DNA of 64,000 nucleotides from positions 1,698,417-1,762,416 of the forward strand of contig NZ_KV917369.1 of the NCBI RefSeq assembly GCF_002019595.1, written 5' to 3'. The translations under genes and the position numbers were made by a program. The stretch is from Priestia abyssalis. Lineage in GTDB: Bacteria > Bacillota > Bacilli > Bacillales > Bacillaceae_H. Numbering within the stretch: position 1 is the first letter of the stretch; each line of letters opens with the position of its first letter. Under the pieces are notes generated by a model. It searched no databases and was not told the DNA's origin. It saw only the letters and a list, made by a program, of their open reading frames with translations. Below are positions 1 through 9,113 of the stretch, one piece after another.

Positions 1-2
1 AA

Positions 3-863
3 GCCCAAGCGACAAAATCGAAGCCGATCAAATTTACTGAAGCTAAATATGGGAAGTTTTACGAGTTGCCCCCCATGGAATCTGATGAAACAACAAAAAC
101 TTGGTGGTTTAGGGGACAAAATTTCTATATTGCCTACTCCGAGGTATTGGAAGGTGGGAAATTAAGTCGGGAAAAGCAACAGGATGAATATGTTCTTTTA
201 CTTCCGGAACGGAACAGCCGTGCGGTTGTTTCGTTCGGTGAGAAAGAGACTCCTGTGGATGGCTATAGCCTCGTCATTATTCCCGCAGGGGAGAGTGAGG
301 TAAAAATGAGCCGTGGTGGAAAAGTGGTTCGGCTCTTTAGTACGGTGAATGAGGATCTCGCTGACTTGCCCATCAATAAGTCTACTTATGAAGAAAACGA
401 TCCGAACGTGGCTTTGTTTGAGCCCTGGCCAGATCCGCCGACCGGACCGAAAGTCCGGGTGTATAGCCTCGATGTACCCAAAAAAGAAGGAAGGTTCGGA
501 CGCATCTGGCGTTGCTCTACATTTATGGTAAACTACCTGGAACCGAATGACGGACCACGGGATCCTTCCAAACTATCCCCGCATTCCCATGACGATTTTG
601 AACAATGTTCCCTAGCGTTGGAAGGGGAGTTTGTGCACCATCTTCGCTGGCCTTGGACAACAGATATGGCTCAATGGCGGGAAGATCAGCATGAAACATG
701 TGGAAGTCCGTCCGTTGCTGTTATTCCCGCAGGAGTGATCCACACCACGCAGGCCATGGACTTGGGAATCAATCAGCTGGTTGACATCTTTTGCCCGCCA
801 CGCGAAGATTTTTCCAAACAGAATGGATGGGTTTTAAACGAAGATGAATATCCCATGCCTTAG
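3..863 (+). CDS. Cupin-fold protein, 5' end outside window
   Basis: The reading frame is open back to the first bases of the window, so the protein starts upstream; a TTG at 66 is in frame but has no ribosome binding site. The C-terminal half carries a cupin-like metal motif, HSHDDFEQ, followed about 50 residues later by PAGVIHTTQ, which supplies a further His. An earlier stretch (PVDGYSLVIIPAG) looks like a second, N-terminal cupin barrel, so this is probably a bicupin. The substrate cannot be read from sequence. It is followed after 70 bases by a DUF6282-type amidohydrolase and then a transporter and a beta-keto acid cleavage enzyme, so a role in catabolism of an organic acid is the likely context (inference). 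Confidence 0.7.
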   Translation, partial: AQATKSKPIKFTEAKYGKFYELPPMESDETTKTWWFRGQNFYIAYSEVLEGGKLSREKQQDEYVLLLPERNSRAVVSFGEKETPVDGYSLVIIPAGESEVKMSRGGKVVRLFSTVNEDLADLPINKSTYEENDPNVALFEPWPDPPTGPKVRVYSLDVPKKEGRFGRIWRCSTFMVNYLEPNDGPRDPSKLSPHSHDDFEQCSLALEGEFVHHLRWPWTTDMAQWREDQHETCGSPSVAVIPAGVIHTTQAMDLGINQLVDIFCPPREDFSKQNGWVLNEDEYPMP

Positions 864-933
864 TATTGATTTCAAACATACATGCAAAAGCATTAGTCGG
901 TTTCTAATAAAGTTATAGTTGGGAGAGATAATG

Positions 934-1824
934 ATGTACGAAGAACTGCTTCAAGGCGCTTATGATCTACATGTTCATACAGGTCCAGATATTAGCCAAA
1001 GGAAACTCGATGACTTGGAGTATGCGGAACGTACCCGAAAGCTCGGGATGAAGGGGTTTGGGATAAAATCGCACTACTTTTGTTCAGCGGAAAGGGCAAG
1101 GTTAGTAAAGAAGTTATATCCGGATGTAAACCCAATCGGAGCGATCACATTAAATAACTCAGTAGGAGGGATTAATCCATCTGCTGTCGAGATGGCCGCT
1201 CGAGATGGGGCAAAAATTGTTTGGATGCCGACGTTCGATGCAGCCAATGAGATTCAATATATGTTTAGTCAAACGGGGTATTCAGAATTACCGCCTTGGG
1301 CGAAAGTGCAGATGGAACGTAAAGAACAAGGGAAAAGTCAACTGGGCATCAGCATCCTGGAGGATGGAAACCTTACAACACAAACTCGAGAGGTGCTTGA
1401 TTTAATTGCAGAATACAAGCTGATCCTGGCAACTGGCCATTTAGGTAAACAAGAGATCTATGCACTGGCCAAAGCGGCAAAGGAACATAACATTAAAAAG
1501 GTACTCGTGACTCACCCGACTTTTTCATCCATTGCTTTTACGAAAGAGGAACAAAAGGAACTGGCTCAATTAGGGGCTATCATGGATCAGTGTTTTGGCT
1601 GTATTAGTCCTGAATATGGCATTACATGGGAGGAACTGTACCCTCAAATAAGATTTGTAGGACCAGAGAATTGTATCCTTTCCTCCGATCTTGGCCAGAC
1701 CAATAACCCGTATCCTGATGAGGGGCTTCTTACCTTTGTTACCAATCTAATGGAGAACGGTTTTTCTCAAGAAGAAGTGAAGAGAATGACTGCTCAAAAT
1801 ACATCATTCCTAGTTGAGGATTAA
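934..1824 (+). CDS. DUF6282-type amidohydrolase/PHP-like metal hydrolase
   Basis: The N-terminus carries DLHVHTGPD, the HxH metal motif of the amidohydrolase/PHP superfamily, within the first 15 residues. Further candidate ligands are ATGHLG, VTHPTF and the late SSDLGQ (Asp). This order and a length of about 296 residues fit DUF6282 proteins. I chose ATG 934 because GGGAGAG at 921-927 lies 6 bases upstream; ATG 931 and TTG 919 are too close to it or overlap it. Probable activity is hydrolysis or decarboxylation of a small acid or lactone, but the substrate is unknown. It sits between the cupin and the MFS transporter on the same strand and probably belongs to the same catabolic unit. Confidence 0.7.
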   Translation: MYEELLQGAYDLHVHTGPDISQRKLDDLEYAERTRKLGMKGFGIKSHYFCSAERARLVKKLYPDVNPIGAITLNNSVGGINPSAVEMAARDGAKIVWMPTFDAANEIQYMFSQTGYSELPPWAKVQMERKEQGKSQLGISILEDGNLTTQTREVLDLIAEYKLILATGHLGKQEIYALAKAAKEHNIKKVLVTHPTFSSIAFTKEEQKELAQLGAIMDQCFGCISPEYGITWEELYPQIRFVGPENCILSSDLGQTNNPYPDEGLLTFVTNLMENGFSQEEVKRMTAQNTSFLVED

Positions 1825-2093
1825 AAGTCTAATATGTAAACTGCACATACAACAAATGTTTGATGAACAAATTATACTCGAAAATGGAAACGCGTACAAT
1901 GCTGAAGAGTTCTAATGTTCTTGAAGGCGGTGTTTTTAAAGGGAGATCTATGCTACAAGTGAGATGGACTCTTCACTTCTTTGTAGAAACGCCTATAGAG
2001 GAAACGAAATGCGTCGAAGCTAGATTATGAGATATAAATTTAAGCATGAAGGCAAGTTCCGTTATGTTATTTCAACCTATGAGGGGTGTTTAA

Positions 2094-3458
2094 ATGAGCC
2101 AAGTAAAATACCAAGCTACCCGATTAAATCCAGAAGGGAAGAAAGCGCTGTTCGGTGCCTATATCGGGTTCACAATTGACATGATTGATGTCTATCTACC
2201 TATCATTGCTTTGGCACCGGCCATGATTTACTTTCAACCGGAAGATATATCTCCTACAGCCTCTATCACTATTTATTATGTGTTGTTTGTACTCTCATTA
2301 ATTGGCCGTCCTTTAGGTTCGTTTATTTTTGGACATTATGGTGACAAAATCGGTAGAAAAAGAACCCTTTTGATTACATTAGCAGGACTTACTGTTTCAA
2401 CATTTTTAATGGCCTTACTGCCTGGATATAGTACATGGGGGCTTTGGGGAATTATAATATTCGGAATATTAAGATTTTTATCAGGTATTTTCATGGGTGG
2501 AGAATACACAGCTGCTAATCCGCTTGCGATGGAATATTCTCCGCCTAACAAAAGAGGGTTATTTGGGGCGATGATTAACGCAGGTGGTCCAACAGGACTT
2601 CTATTTGTTTCACTCATTACAACTTTACTTCTTTCAATATTACCTTCTGGTGATGCCAATTCCGTGTATTCCGTATGGGGTTGGAGGATTCCTTTTGTAC
2701 TATCAGCATTATTTTCTTTAGGATTATTCATTTACTATGCTCGTAAAGTTGAGGAATCAAAAGTATGGAAAGAAAATGCAAGTAAAACTTCAAATAGTGA
2801 TCAAAGTCCGTTAAAAGATTTATTTACAGGGGAAAACTTTAAGAATTTAAAGCAAGTTTTCGTCTTGATGACTGGGGTTTGGTTTATACTAAACGCGGTG
2901 GTTTCTTCTCTGCCTGGTATATTAAAGGTACTAGATGTAGAAATACAGCAAATTACTAATACGCAATTAGTTGCAAATGCTTTATGTATACCTATGTATA
3001 TCCTTGCAGGCTATCTTAGTCAAAAGTTGGGTAGAAGAACCATGTTGTCGTTCTTCGGTATAGTATGTTTTACCATTACACCCATCCTGTATTTCTGGTT
3101 ATTAAGTAACGGTTATAAAAATTCTGCTCTACTAATCGTGCTAGTTACCATAATCAACATTCTAGCACAATCTATATATGGAATATTGACTTCGTATCTG
3201 GCCGAACGTTTTCAAACAGGGGTCAGAGCTTCAGGATATGGAATTGGTTATAGTCTCGCAATCGTAATTCCATCGTTTACACCATTCTTTATGTTGGCAT
3301 TAGGTAACATTATGCCTTATGTATACACTCCTATTGTGATTTTGGTTATCGGAGGAGTGTTTACAACCATTGGAGCATTGATCGGACCTGAAACTAAAGA
3401 CATCGTATTTACTAATTCAAAGCAGAATCAATCCGATACGGTATTGGCTGCAAAATGA
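2094..3458 (+). CDS. MFS transporter, metabolite:H+ symporter type
   Basis: A 454-residue protein of about 12 hydrophobic segments. The MFS loop 2-3 signature is GDKIGRKRTL near residue 85, and the segment RFLSGIFMGGEYTAANPLAMEYSPPNK is typical of the MHS (citrate/alpha-ketoglutarate/proline-like) subgroup. Met 2094 follows GAGGGGTG at a normal distance. The 269-base upstream gap holds no gene, so it may have its own promoter. Given its neighbours (amidohydrolase, beta-keto acid cleavage enzyme, acyl-CoA hydrolase) it most likely imports the carboxylate that those enzymes degrade; the substrate is not known. Confidence 0.8.
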   Translation: MSQVKYQATRLNPEGKKALFGAYIGFTIDMIDVYLPIIALAPAMIYFQPEDISPTASITIYYVLFVLSLIGRPLGSFIFGHYGDKIGRKRTLLITLAGLTVSTFLMALLPGYSTWGLWGIIIFGILRFLSGIFMGGEYTAANPLAMEYSPPNKRGLFGAMINAGGPTGLLFVSLITTLLLSILPSGDANSVYSVWGWRIPFVLSALFSLGLFIYYARKVEESKVWKENASKTSNSDQSPLKDLFTGENFKNLKQVFVLMTGVWFILNAVVSSLPGILKVLDVEIQQITNTQLVANALCIPMYILAGYLSQKLGRRTMLSFFGIVCFTITPILYFWLLSNGYKNSALLIVLVTIINILAQSIYGILTSYLAERFQTGVRASGYGIGYSLAIVIPSFTPFFMLALGNIMPYVYTPIVILVIGGVFTTIGALIGPETKDIVFTNSKQNQSDTVLAAK

Positions 3459-3602
3459 AATAAATAGACTAAACCTATTTTAGCAAAGGTTTTATCATTG
3501 GTTTATGAATGTTGACATATAGAGGGGCTATGTAGGAATGAGAATAATCTGAACAACTCTATAAAGCCCCCATATGCATCAAAAAATAGAGGAGGCAAGA
3601 TC

Positions 3603-4463
3603 ATGGAAAAATTAATGATTACGGTCGCGCCGACGGGAGGTCAGACAACTCGTCAACATACCCCTTATCTACCTCTTTCTCCAAAGGAAATAGCAGACTC
3701 AGTTTATGATGCGTGGATGGCAGGAGCAGCTATAGCACACATCCATGTGAGAGATAAAGAAGGAAATCCTTCCCTTGATTTATCTACCTATACTGAGGTT
3801 GTTGATCGGATAAAGGATAAGTGTGATATCATTTTGAACTTAACGACCGCTGGTGGAACAGATATGAATGATGAAGATCGGATTCGGGTATGTGAACTGT
3901 GTCCTGAGATGGCTACCTTTGATGCTGGATCGACGAATTTTGGATCTGGTGTATTTCTAAATTCGCCTAATTTTCTGGAGCGATTAGCAGGAAAAATGAA
4001 AGAGTATCAGATAAAACCAGAAATTGAAATATTCGATGTTGGAATGATCGACAATACTCTACGTATTGCAAAGAAGGGACTCATTGAGGCTCCATTTCAT
4101 TTTCAATTCGTTTTGGGTGTACAAGGCGGAATGCCGGCAACGACTAAAAATCTACTCTTTTTGACTGAAAGTATCCCAGATGGTTCGACCTGGTCAGCGA
4201 TAGGAGCAAGTAAAGATCAATTAGCAATCAATACAATGAGTATCGTGATGGGAGGCCATGTCCGGGTAGGAATGGAAGACAGTGTTTATTATCGTAAAGG
4301 GGAATTAGCTACATCCAATGCTCAACTTGTTGAAAGAATTGTAAATTTATCTAAAACACTTGGTAGGGAAATCGCTACACCAAATGAAGCAAGGGAAATT
4401 TTAGGGTTGAATAAATCAAGAGACATAAAACAGTTAAAGAGTGTAAGCAATTTAAAAAAGTAG
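3603..4463 (+). CDS. Beta-keto acid cleavage enzyme (BKACE, DUF849)
   Basis: The 286-residue protein has the BKACE/3-keto-5-aminohexanoate cleavage enzyme hallmarks: an N-terminal VAPTGG, the zinc-binding AHIHVRD motif near residue 46, NLTTAGG, DAGSTNFG and the C-terminal GGHVRVGMED. The family cleaves beta-keto acids with acetyl-CoA to give a CoA thioester and acetoacetate, and substrate varies between subgroups. ATG 3603 is preceded by GGAGGCAAG. It lies between a transporter and relics and genes of valine/beta-alanine-type acyl-CoA metabolism, which suggests a beta-keto acid substrate feeding CoA-ester breakdown (inference). Confidence 0.88.
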   Translation: MEKLMITVAPTGGQTTRQHTPYLPLSPKEIADSVYDAWMAGAAIAHIHVRDKEGNPSLDLSTYTEVVDRIKDKCDIILNLTTAGGTDMNDEDRIRVCELCPEMATFDAGSTNFGSGVFLNSPNFLERLAGKMKEYQIKPEIEIFDVGMIDNTLRIAKKGLIEAPFHFQFVLGVQGGMPATTKNLLFLTESIPDGSTWSAIGASKDQLAINTMSIVMGGHVRVGMEDSVYYRKGELATSNAQLVERIVNLSKTLGREIATPNEAREILGLNKSRDIKQLKSVSNLKK

Positions 4464-4631
4464 GTTGTTAGAAACTAAAGTTTCATCCAGGTTAATTTTC
4501 ACTAAAAGTAGGTGGCTAAATGTTATTATACCAAGTCTCATATCTGTCTCAGGAGATGTATAATGCTCAGGAGAAAATGGTTGAAATGACTATGAGAAAG
4601 GGATTTACTGATCCAGGAGTAGCGAGGACTA

Positions 4632-5078
4632 GTCAAGAACTTGATAACGGGAGAAATAGAAGGAGCCACGCTTGTTAGAGACGGACGTCTAGACCCTGAG
4701 GCAAACGATAAAGGATATTTTGTTGGACCAACGATCTTTGATAACGTGAAACCAGGAATGACGATATGGTTAGATGAAATATTTGCACCGGTTTTATCCG
4801 TGGTAAGAGCGGAAAACCTAGAAGAAGCCATCCGAATTACAAATCAATCCGAGTTTGCCAACGGGGCATGCATTTATACGAATAGCGCAAAGGCAATTCG
4901 CCAATTCAGAGAAGAAATAGATGCATGCATGTTGGGAGCCAATCTTGGTGTTACGGCAACTATGGCCTTCTTTCCTTTCTCAGGATATAAAAAATCGTTC
5001 TATGGCGATCTTCATGCGAATGGACGAGATGGGGTTGAGTTCTACACCCGAAAAAAGATGTTAACGGCTCTTTATTAA
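4632..5078 (+). pseudogene. Truncated CoA-acylating methylmalonate-semialdehyde dehydrogenase
   Basis: Only the C-terminal third of an MmsA/IolA-type aldehyde dehydrogenase remains, about 145 codons compared with a usual length near 487. It includes [33 protein letters not shown] and the end [14 protein letters not shown]. The NAD-binding domain and catalytic Cys lie in the missing part, so it cannot be active alone. The nominal start (TTG 4641) has no ribosome binding site, and the frame closes at a stop at 4620. The normally conserved [13 protein letters not shown] reads [13 protein letters not shown], a sign of relaxed selection. The stretch 4464-4631 between it and the BKACE gene shows no recognisable part of the lost N-terminus. 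Confidence 0.85.
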
Positions 5079-5114
5079 TCGACCAATATTCTTACTTCAA
5101 AGGGGGTTCATCAA

Positions 5115-6161
5115 ATGGAGTCTAACGTTATATCTTATGTTGACCGAGGGGCGGGATGGTTAAAACTAAACCGTCCTCAGGCACTTAATGCTCTAAATGC
5201 AGAAATGGTAGAGAAAATGTATGAAACATTAGATGCGTGGAGAACAGACCCAAGTGTGGCTTTTGTCTGTATTTCAGGCGAAGGAACAAAAGGATTGTGT
5301 GCTGGAGGAGATATGCGATTCTTCTATGATCACCGCAACTCTAATGTAGAAGAGTGCGCCCGTCGTTTCTTTACCACGGAATATCAGGTGGATCTGATGA
5401 TTCATGAATACCCTAAACCGATTGTTGTTTATATGGACGGAATCGTCATGGGGGGAGGGGTAGGGCTATCTGTCGGGGCAAGTGAAAGGATTGTCACGGA
5501 AAGAACCAAATGGGCCATGCCTGAAATGAGTATTGGCTTTTTCCCGGATGTAGGGGCGAGTTACTTTCTCAATCAAATGCCAGGTCATGTCGGACGTTAT
5601 CTTGCGCTTACTGGAGAAACCATACTGACAGCCGATGTCCTTTATGTAGGTGCAGCGAATCGTTACATGGAAAGCAATCGTTGGGAGGAATTCATCCAAG
5701 AGATCCAAAAGACTAATTGGAACTTGGACAAGGCGAGCAAACAAATGGGTGATATACTAGATGCCTTTTGCTCTACCCTAGAGGATGAATCGCCCATATC
5801 CCTGCTTCAATCCAAAATCGATAAGCACTTTGCTTATGAAACAGTGGAAGAAATTGTCGCTTCATTAGGCAAAGCAGCTGAGTCAGGAGATGATTGGGCA
5901 GCAAAAACTAGATCAACGATCCAATCTAAATCTCCAACTTCATTGAAAGTGACTTTACGCCAATTACAGAAGGGAAAGAACCAGTCCCTACTTTCTTGTT
6001 TTAATATGGAACTTGCCTTAAGTATGAACTTTATGAAAAATTATAGTTTCTACGAAGGAGTTCGGGCGGTATTGGTAGATAAGGATCGAAAACCTAATTG
6101 GAAGCCGAATTCATTAGCAGATGTACGAGAAGAGGAAGTGGAACGCTTTTTCTACTACTAA
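5115..6161 (+). CDS. 3-hydroxyisobutyryl-CoA hydrolase / enoyl-CoA hydratase family
   Basis: A 348-residue crotonase-fold enzyme. The oxyanion-hole segments are seen as CAGGDMRFFYD (about residues 62-72) and MDGIVMGGGVGLS, followed by MPEMSIGFFPDVGASYFL, the signature that separates 3-hydroxyisobutyryl-CoA hydrolases from ordinary hydratases. It has the longer C-terminal helical domain of that group. The start ATG follows AAAGGGGG. The reaction is release of 3-hydroxyisobutyrate (or a similar 3-hydroxy acid) from CoA in valine-type catabolism. The semialdehyde dehydrogenase remnant just upstream is a later enzyme of the same pathway, so the cluster is partly decayed. Confidence 0.88.
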   Translation: MESNVISYVDRGAGWLKLNRPQALNALNAEMVEKMYETLDAWRTDPSVAFVCISGEGTKGLCAGGDMRFFYDHRNSNVEECARRFFTTEYQVDLMIHEYPKPIVVYMDGIVMGGGVGLSVGASERIVTERTKWAMPEMSIGFFPDVGASYFLNQMPGHVGRYLALTGETILTADVLYVGAANRYMESNRWEEFIQEIQKTNWNLDKASKQMGDILDAFCSTLEDESPISLLQSKIDKHFAYETVEEIVASLGKAAESGDDWAAKTRSTIQSKSPTSLKVTLRQLQKGKNQSLLSCFNMELALSMNFMKNYSFYEGVRAVLVDKDRKPNWKPNSLADVREEEVERFFYY

Positions 6162-6354
6162 ATCATATATTTGAATCAAATTTTTTGATTTTGTTGAGTT
6201 AATGGAGAAATCTAAAGTGATTCAAAATATTGTTTTTTCAACAATTTTAACCGAGCTCATCCGAAAGGTAATATCCACGAATCTGAAAGCGTGGGATCGG
6301 AAGAGTTAAACTGCTCCATTTATGCTTGGAGGTATCATGATGGTAAGAAAAAAT

Positions 6355-6525
6355 GTCGGCATTTGGGCGGATTTCACCTTCTGGTGAACCTGCTTCTTTT
6401 TAATCATATGCATCGCTTCTATTCTCTCAGTATGTAAGTGGCTGTACAAAATGATTTGAATACTAACATAGAACGAACACGTTTCTTGATAAAAAAGTTA
6501 TCTCGTTGCACGATATTATTTAAAT
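6355..6525 (-). pseudogene. IS6-family transposase C-terminal relic
   Basis: Read on the minus strand, interrupted frames spell pieces of the IS6 (IS240/IS431-like) transposase end: YLNN-like, FIKKRVRSMLVFKSF, then EAMHMIKK and QVHQ. Frameshifts and stops break it. No intact element or terminal repeat pair remains. A second relic of the same family lies at 23690-24127. Confidence 0.65.
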
Positions 6526-6543
6526 AGTTCCTTTGTTTGATTT

Positions 6544-6632
6544 GCATGCCTGATGGCATGCTTTTTTCTTTCCTTAATTCTTCAACTGCTAAAGGGTAAA
6601 GCGCATGCCCATCAAGCTAACATGGGCATGCG
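6544..6632. terminator. Two GC-rich hairpins, terminator-like
   Basis: GCATGC-CTGATG-GCATGC followed by TTTTTT (6544-6567) is a factor-independent terminator shape. A second perfect 11-bp stem, CGCATGCCCAT/ATGGGCATGCG, lies at 6602-6632. Apart from the IS6 relic, the rest of 6162-6657 holds nothing I can recognise. Confidence 0.5.
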
Positions 6633-6657
6633 GTAAACTTCATTGAAACTTGTGCTG

Positions 6658-6780
6658 TTCGTAAAAGTACACTTTTATGAACGGTTCTTTTTTGCCCAAA
6701 AACCACCATTTTTTACGTTCGTTTAAGTCCGAAAAAATTTTATGAACGTCCGTGATTTTTCAATCACTTTTACGAACGTT
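6658..6780. promoter_or_regulatory. Putative recombinase binding (res-like) region
   Basis: Upstream of the serine recombinase gene are three related dyads built from TTCGT/ACGAA and TTATGAACG half sites: a near-palindrome centred on AAAAGTACACTTTT (6658-6684), a second pair of half sites at 6712-6749 (ACGTTCGT...TTATGAACGT), and GTGATT-AATCAC with ACGAACGTT at 6752-6780. Three subsites next to the gene is the usual layout of a resolvase res site and would also allow autoregulation. Assignment is by pattern only. Confidence 0.5.
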
Positions 6781-6824
6781 TTTGGTAGAATAAGAGATAG
6801 AATGAGCAGGAAAGGGAGTAAAAA

Positions 6825-7436
6825 ATGGACGTTCGGAAATTTGGGTACATACGAGTTAGCAGCAAAGATCAAAATGAAGGTCGGCAACTTGAAGCTATGA
6901 AAAAAATGGGAGTTGACCAACGGGACACTTTTACGGATAAACAAAGTGGAAAAGATTTTGAACGTGCTCAGTATCAATTGCTTAAAAGAATTATTCGTAA
7001 AGGCGATATTCTTTATATCCATTCACTTGATCGCTTTGGAAGGAACAAAGAAGAGATTCTTCATGAGTGGAATGACATTACGAAAAATATTCAGGCGGAC
7101 ATCGTGGTTTTGGATATGCCGTTGTTGGATACCACTCAATTTAAAGATAGTCTTGGTACCTTCATTGCAGATTTGGTTCTACAGATCCTTTCTTGGATGC
7201 CAGAGGAAGAACGAGAACGAATTCGAAAAAGGCAACGTGAAGGAATTGACGTGGCTTTGCAAAACGGTGCAGCTTTTGGCCGGCCAAAAGCTCAGGTAAC
7301 AGATGAGTTTAAAGAAGTATACCATCGATGGAAAGCAGGGGAGATGACAGCTGTGAAGGCCATGAAGGAAATAGGCCTAAAAAAGACGACCTTTTATAAA
7401 CTTGCTAGGGAGTATGAAGAAGGAGCACAAAAATAA
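6825..7436 (+). CDS. Serine recombinase (resolvase/invertase family)
   Basis: A 203-residue small serine recombinase. It has GYIRVSSKDQN with the catalytic Ser near residue 11, DKQSGKDFERAQ, the DRFGRN motif (HSLDRFGRNKEEI), the long E helix (EEERERIRKRQREGI) and a C-terminal GRPK plus helix-turn-helix (AVKAMKEIGLKKTTFYKLAREYE). The start ATG follows AAAGGGAG. The length matches Tn3-type resolvases, but no transposase partner is nearby, so it is a solitary recombinase. A second, partial copy of its 3' end and terminator lies at 10966-11202, about 80% identical by eye. Similar dyads occur elsewhere in the window and may be its target sites. Confidence 0.9.
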   Translation: MDVRKFGYIRVSSKDQNEGRQLEAMKKMGVDQRDTFTDKQSGKDFERAQYQLLKRIIRKGDILYIHSLDRFGRNKEEILHEWNDITKNIQADIVVLDMPLLDTTQFKDSLGTFIADLVLQILSWMPEEERERIRKRQREGIDVALQNGAAFGRPKAQVTDEFKEVYHRWKAGEMTAVKAMKEIGLKKTTFYKLAREYEEGAQK

Positions 7437-7470
7437 ATATATATAATAAGAAGAAACTCGTCAAAAAATT

Positions 7471-7500
7471 AGCATCTGCCGGTGAGCAGATGCTTTATAA
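7471..7500 (+). terminator. Hairpin after the recombinase gene
   Basis: AGCATCTGC and GCAGATGCT form a 9-bp stem just after the stop. The T-tract is weak (TTTATAA). The duplicated copy at 11172-11202 has a full T-run. Confidence 0.55.
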
Positions 7501-7546
7501 TCTCTCTGTGATGTGGTTTTTATTAGCTTCTTTAATTGCATATAGA

Positions 7547-7999
7547 TTATTCAGAAGCAATTTTAACGGTTGTTTGTAATTGAATTTCTACATTGCCTTG
7601 AATTGCTCGGCTAATCATACAGGAGTTTTCTGCTTTCTCAGCAAGTCTATGTGCCAATTTTTTCTCTCGGTCGGAGGCATTTTGTTTCAATACAATTTCA
7701 GGACGATGGATAATTTTCTTATACGTAATGATGCCTTTGGTCACATCGACGATTCCTTCAGATGTCATCGTTAAACCAGCCTTATCCAACTGACTGCGTT
7801 CCATCATAGCAGCTAGAGTAATGATATAACAGGTTGCTGCTGCGCCAAGAAGCATTTCGTCTGGATTGGTCCCTATACCGGGACCATCCATTTCTGATGG
7901 AATAGAGATTTTTGTTATTAAGTTGCCGGTTTCGATTTCTCCTACATCATTACGTAATCCAGGCCAGGTTGCTTTTAAATGAAAACGATGTTCTGCCAT
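7547..7999 (-). CDS. OsmC/Ohr-family peroxiredoxin-like protein
   Basis: A 150-residue OsmC-fold protein. The two redox cysteines are in GAAATCYIITLAA (about residue 57) and ENSCMISRAIQGN (about residue 126). Family members reduce organic hydroperoxides in the cytoplasm using the cysteine pair. The start ATG at 7999 is preceded on the minus strand by GGAGGAAG. It is transcribed alone and convergently with the recombinase. A thiol-stress role is likely by family; the sequence shows no regulator nearby. Confidence 0.85.
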   Translation of the reverse strand: MAEHRFHLKATWPGLRNDVGEIETGNLITKISIPSEMDGPGIGTNPDEMLLGAAATCYIITLAAMMERSQLDKAGLTMTSEGIVDVTKGIITYKKIIHRPEIVLKQNASDREKKLAHRLAEKAENSCMISRAIQGNVEIQLQTTVKIASE

Positions 8000-8216
8000 T
8001 TTTCTTCCTCCTTACATTTGTATCTTTTAGTGTAAAGTATTTAAATAAGAAAGATAACTAAAATGTTTGTTACATTAATCTAAAGGAGAATAATTCGTTC
8101 GGTATTTTGGCACCAGAATCTTATTTCTCCGTTTATGCGAAAAGGGCGATTTGCATCCAAATCAGCTTATCTTGTAAAATAATAATAAGGAAAAGAAAGA
8201 CAGGGAGAGGAAATCC

Positions 8217-9113
8217 ATGTCCACTAAATTAGTCAATTTACGAATTGATTTTGCTTTTAAGCAGTTATTTGGAACGAAAGGGAATGAAGAGATTTTAACT
8301 GGCTTTCTCAATGCCATTTTAGAAGAATCTTTAGATGCACCCATTACATCTCTACAATTGGAAGATCCACACCTTCATAAAGCTTACGAAGATGATAAAT
8401 TATCTATTTTAGATTTATTAGCAACATTAGATAACGGAACGCAAGTGAATATAGAGATTCAACTTCGTAATACGCATGATATGGTGAAGCGATCTTTATA
8501 CTATTGGAGCAAACTCTATACATCCCAAATGCAAGAAGGGATGCCGTATCGTTCACTTCGAAAAACAATCACGATTAACTTATTGGATTTCATGTTATTT
8601 TCTAATGAAGAATCATTTCATACGATCGGGCAATTATGGAATACGAAAACGCAGCAAGTATTAAGTGATGACGTTGAAATTCATTTTGTAGAGATTCCAA
8701 AGCTTGTGAAACAGTGGCGCGAAGAAAAAGTGAATCCGTGGGAAAGTGCATTTGTTCGTTGGATGCTATTATTACCGGCACATGAAGACGAACATTTAAC
8801 TCAAATATTGGAGGAGATTGCGATGAATCAAGATCCAATTTTGCAAAAAGCAATGAATAAATGGGAACATATGAGTCATGACTCTTCTTTCCGCCTTGCA
8901 TATGAAGCACGTGAAAAACTTTTACTCGATGAACAAGCTAAGTTGGCTCATGCTCGTGAAGAAGGCGTTGAACAAGGAAAAATCGAATTAATTCGTGGTA
9001 TGCATAAGAATGGTATGCCGTTAAAAGACATCGCAAAGCTTTTTGTTATTGGCCTTCCACCTAACCGTCCTCTTGCTCTTGCAGTCGCGCGGCCGGCCGC
9101 AGAACGTTCTTGA
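8217..9113 (+). CDS. Rpn-family PD-(D/E)XK nuclease/putative transposase with chimeric tail
   Basis: The first 275 residues match the Rpn/PF12784-type family. The N-terminal RIDFAFKQLFGTKGNEEIL and the nuclease core LSILDLLATLDNGTQVNIEIQLRN (Asp ... I-E-I-Q) are intact, and the middle WESAFVRWMLLLP and late EEGVEQGK are also typical. Rpn proteins are DNA nucleases that promote recombination. From about base 9045 the reading frame enters the antisense strand of a resolvase gene, so the last roughly 21 residues (from IGLPPNRP on) are not natural Rpn sequence. The start follows GGGAGAGG. The catalytic region survives, so the protein may still be active. Confidence 0.82.
   Translation: MSTKLVNLRIDFAFKQLFGTKGNEEILTGFLNAILEESLDAPITSLQLEDPHLHKAYEDDKLSILDLLATLDNGTQVNIEIQLRNTHDMVKRSLYYWSKLYTSQMQEGMPYRSLRKTITINLLDFMLFSNEESFHTIGQLWNTKTQQVLSDDVEIHFVEIPKLVKQWREEKVNPWESAFVRWMLLLPAHEDEHLTQILEEIAMNQDPILQKAMNKWEHMSHDSSFRLAYEAREKLLLDEQAKLAHAREEGVEQGKIELIRGMHKNGMPLKDIAKLFVIGLPPNRPLALAVARPAAERS

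Noticed and set aside
8106-8120. TTGGCACCAGAATC as IS6 end
   Set aside because: Three mismatches to the 14-mer found elsewhere and no transposase remnant beside it; too weak to list.
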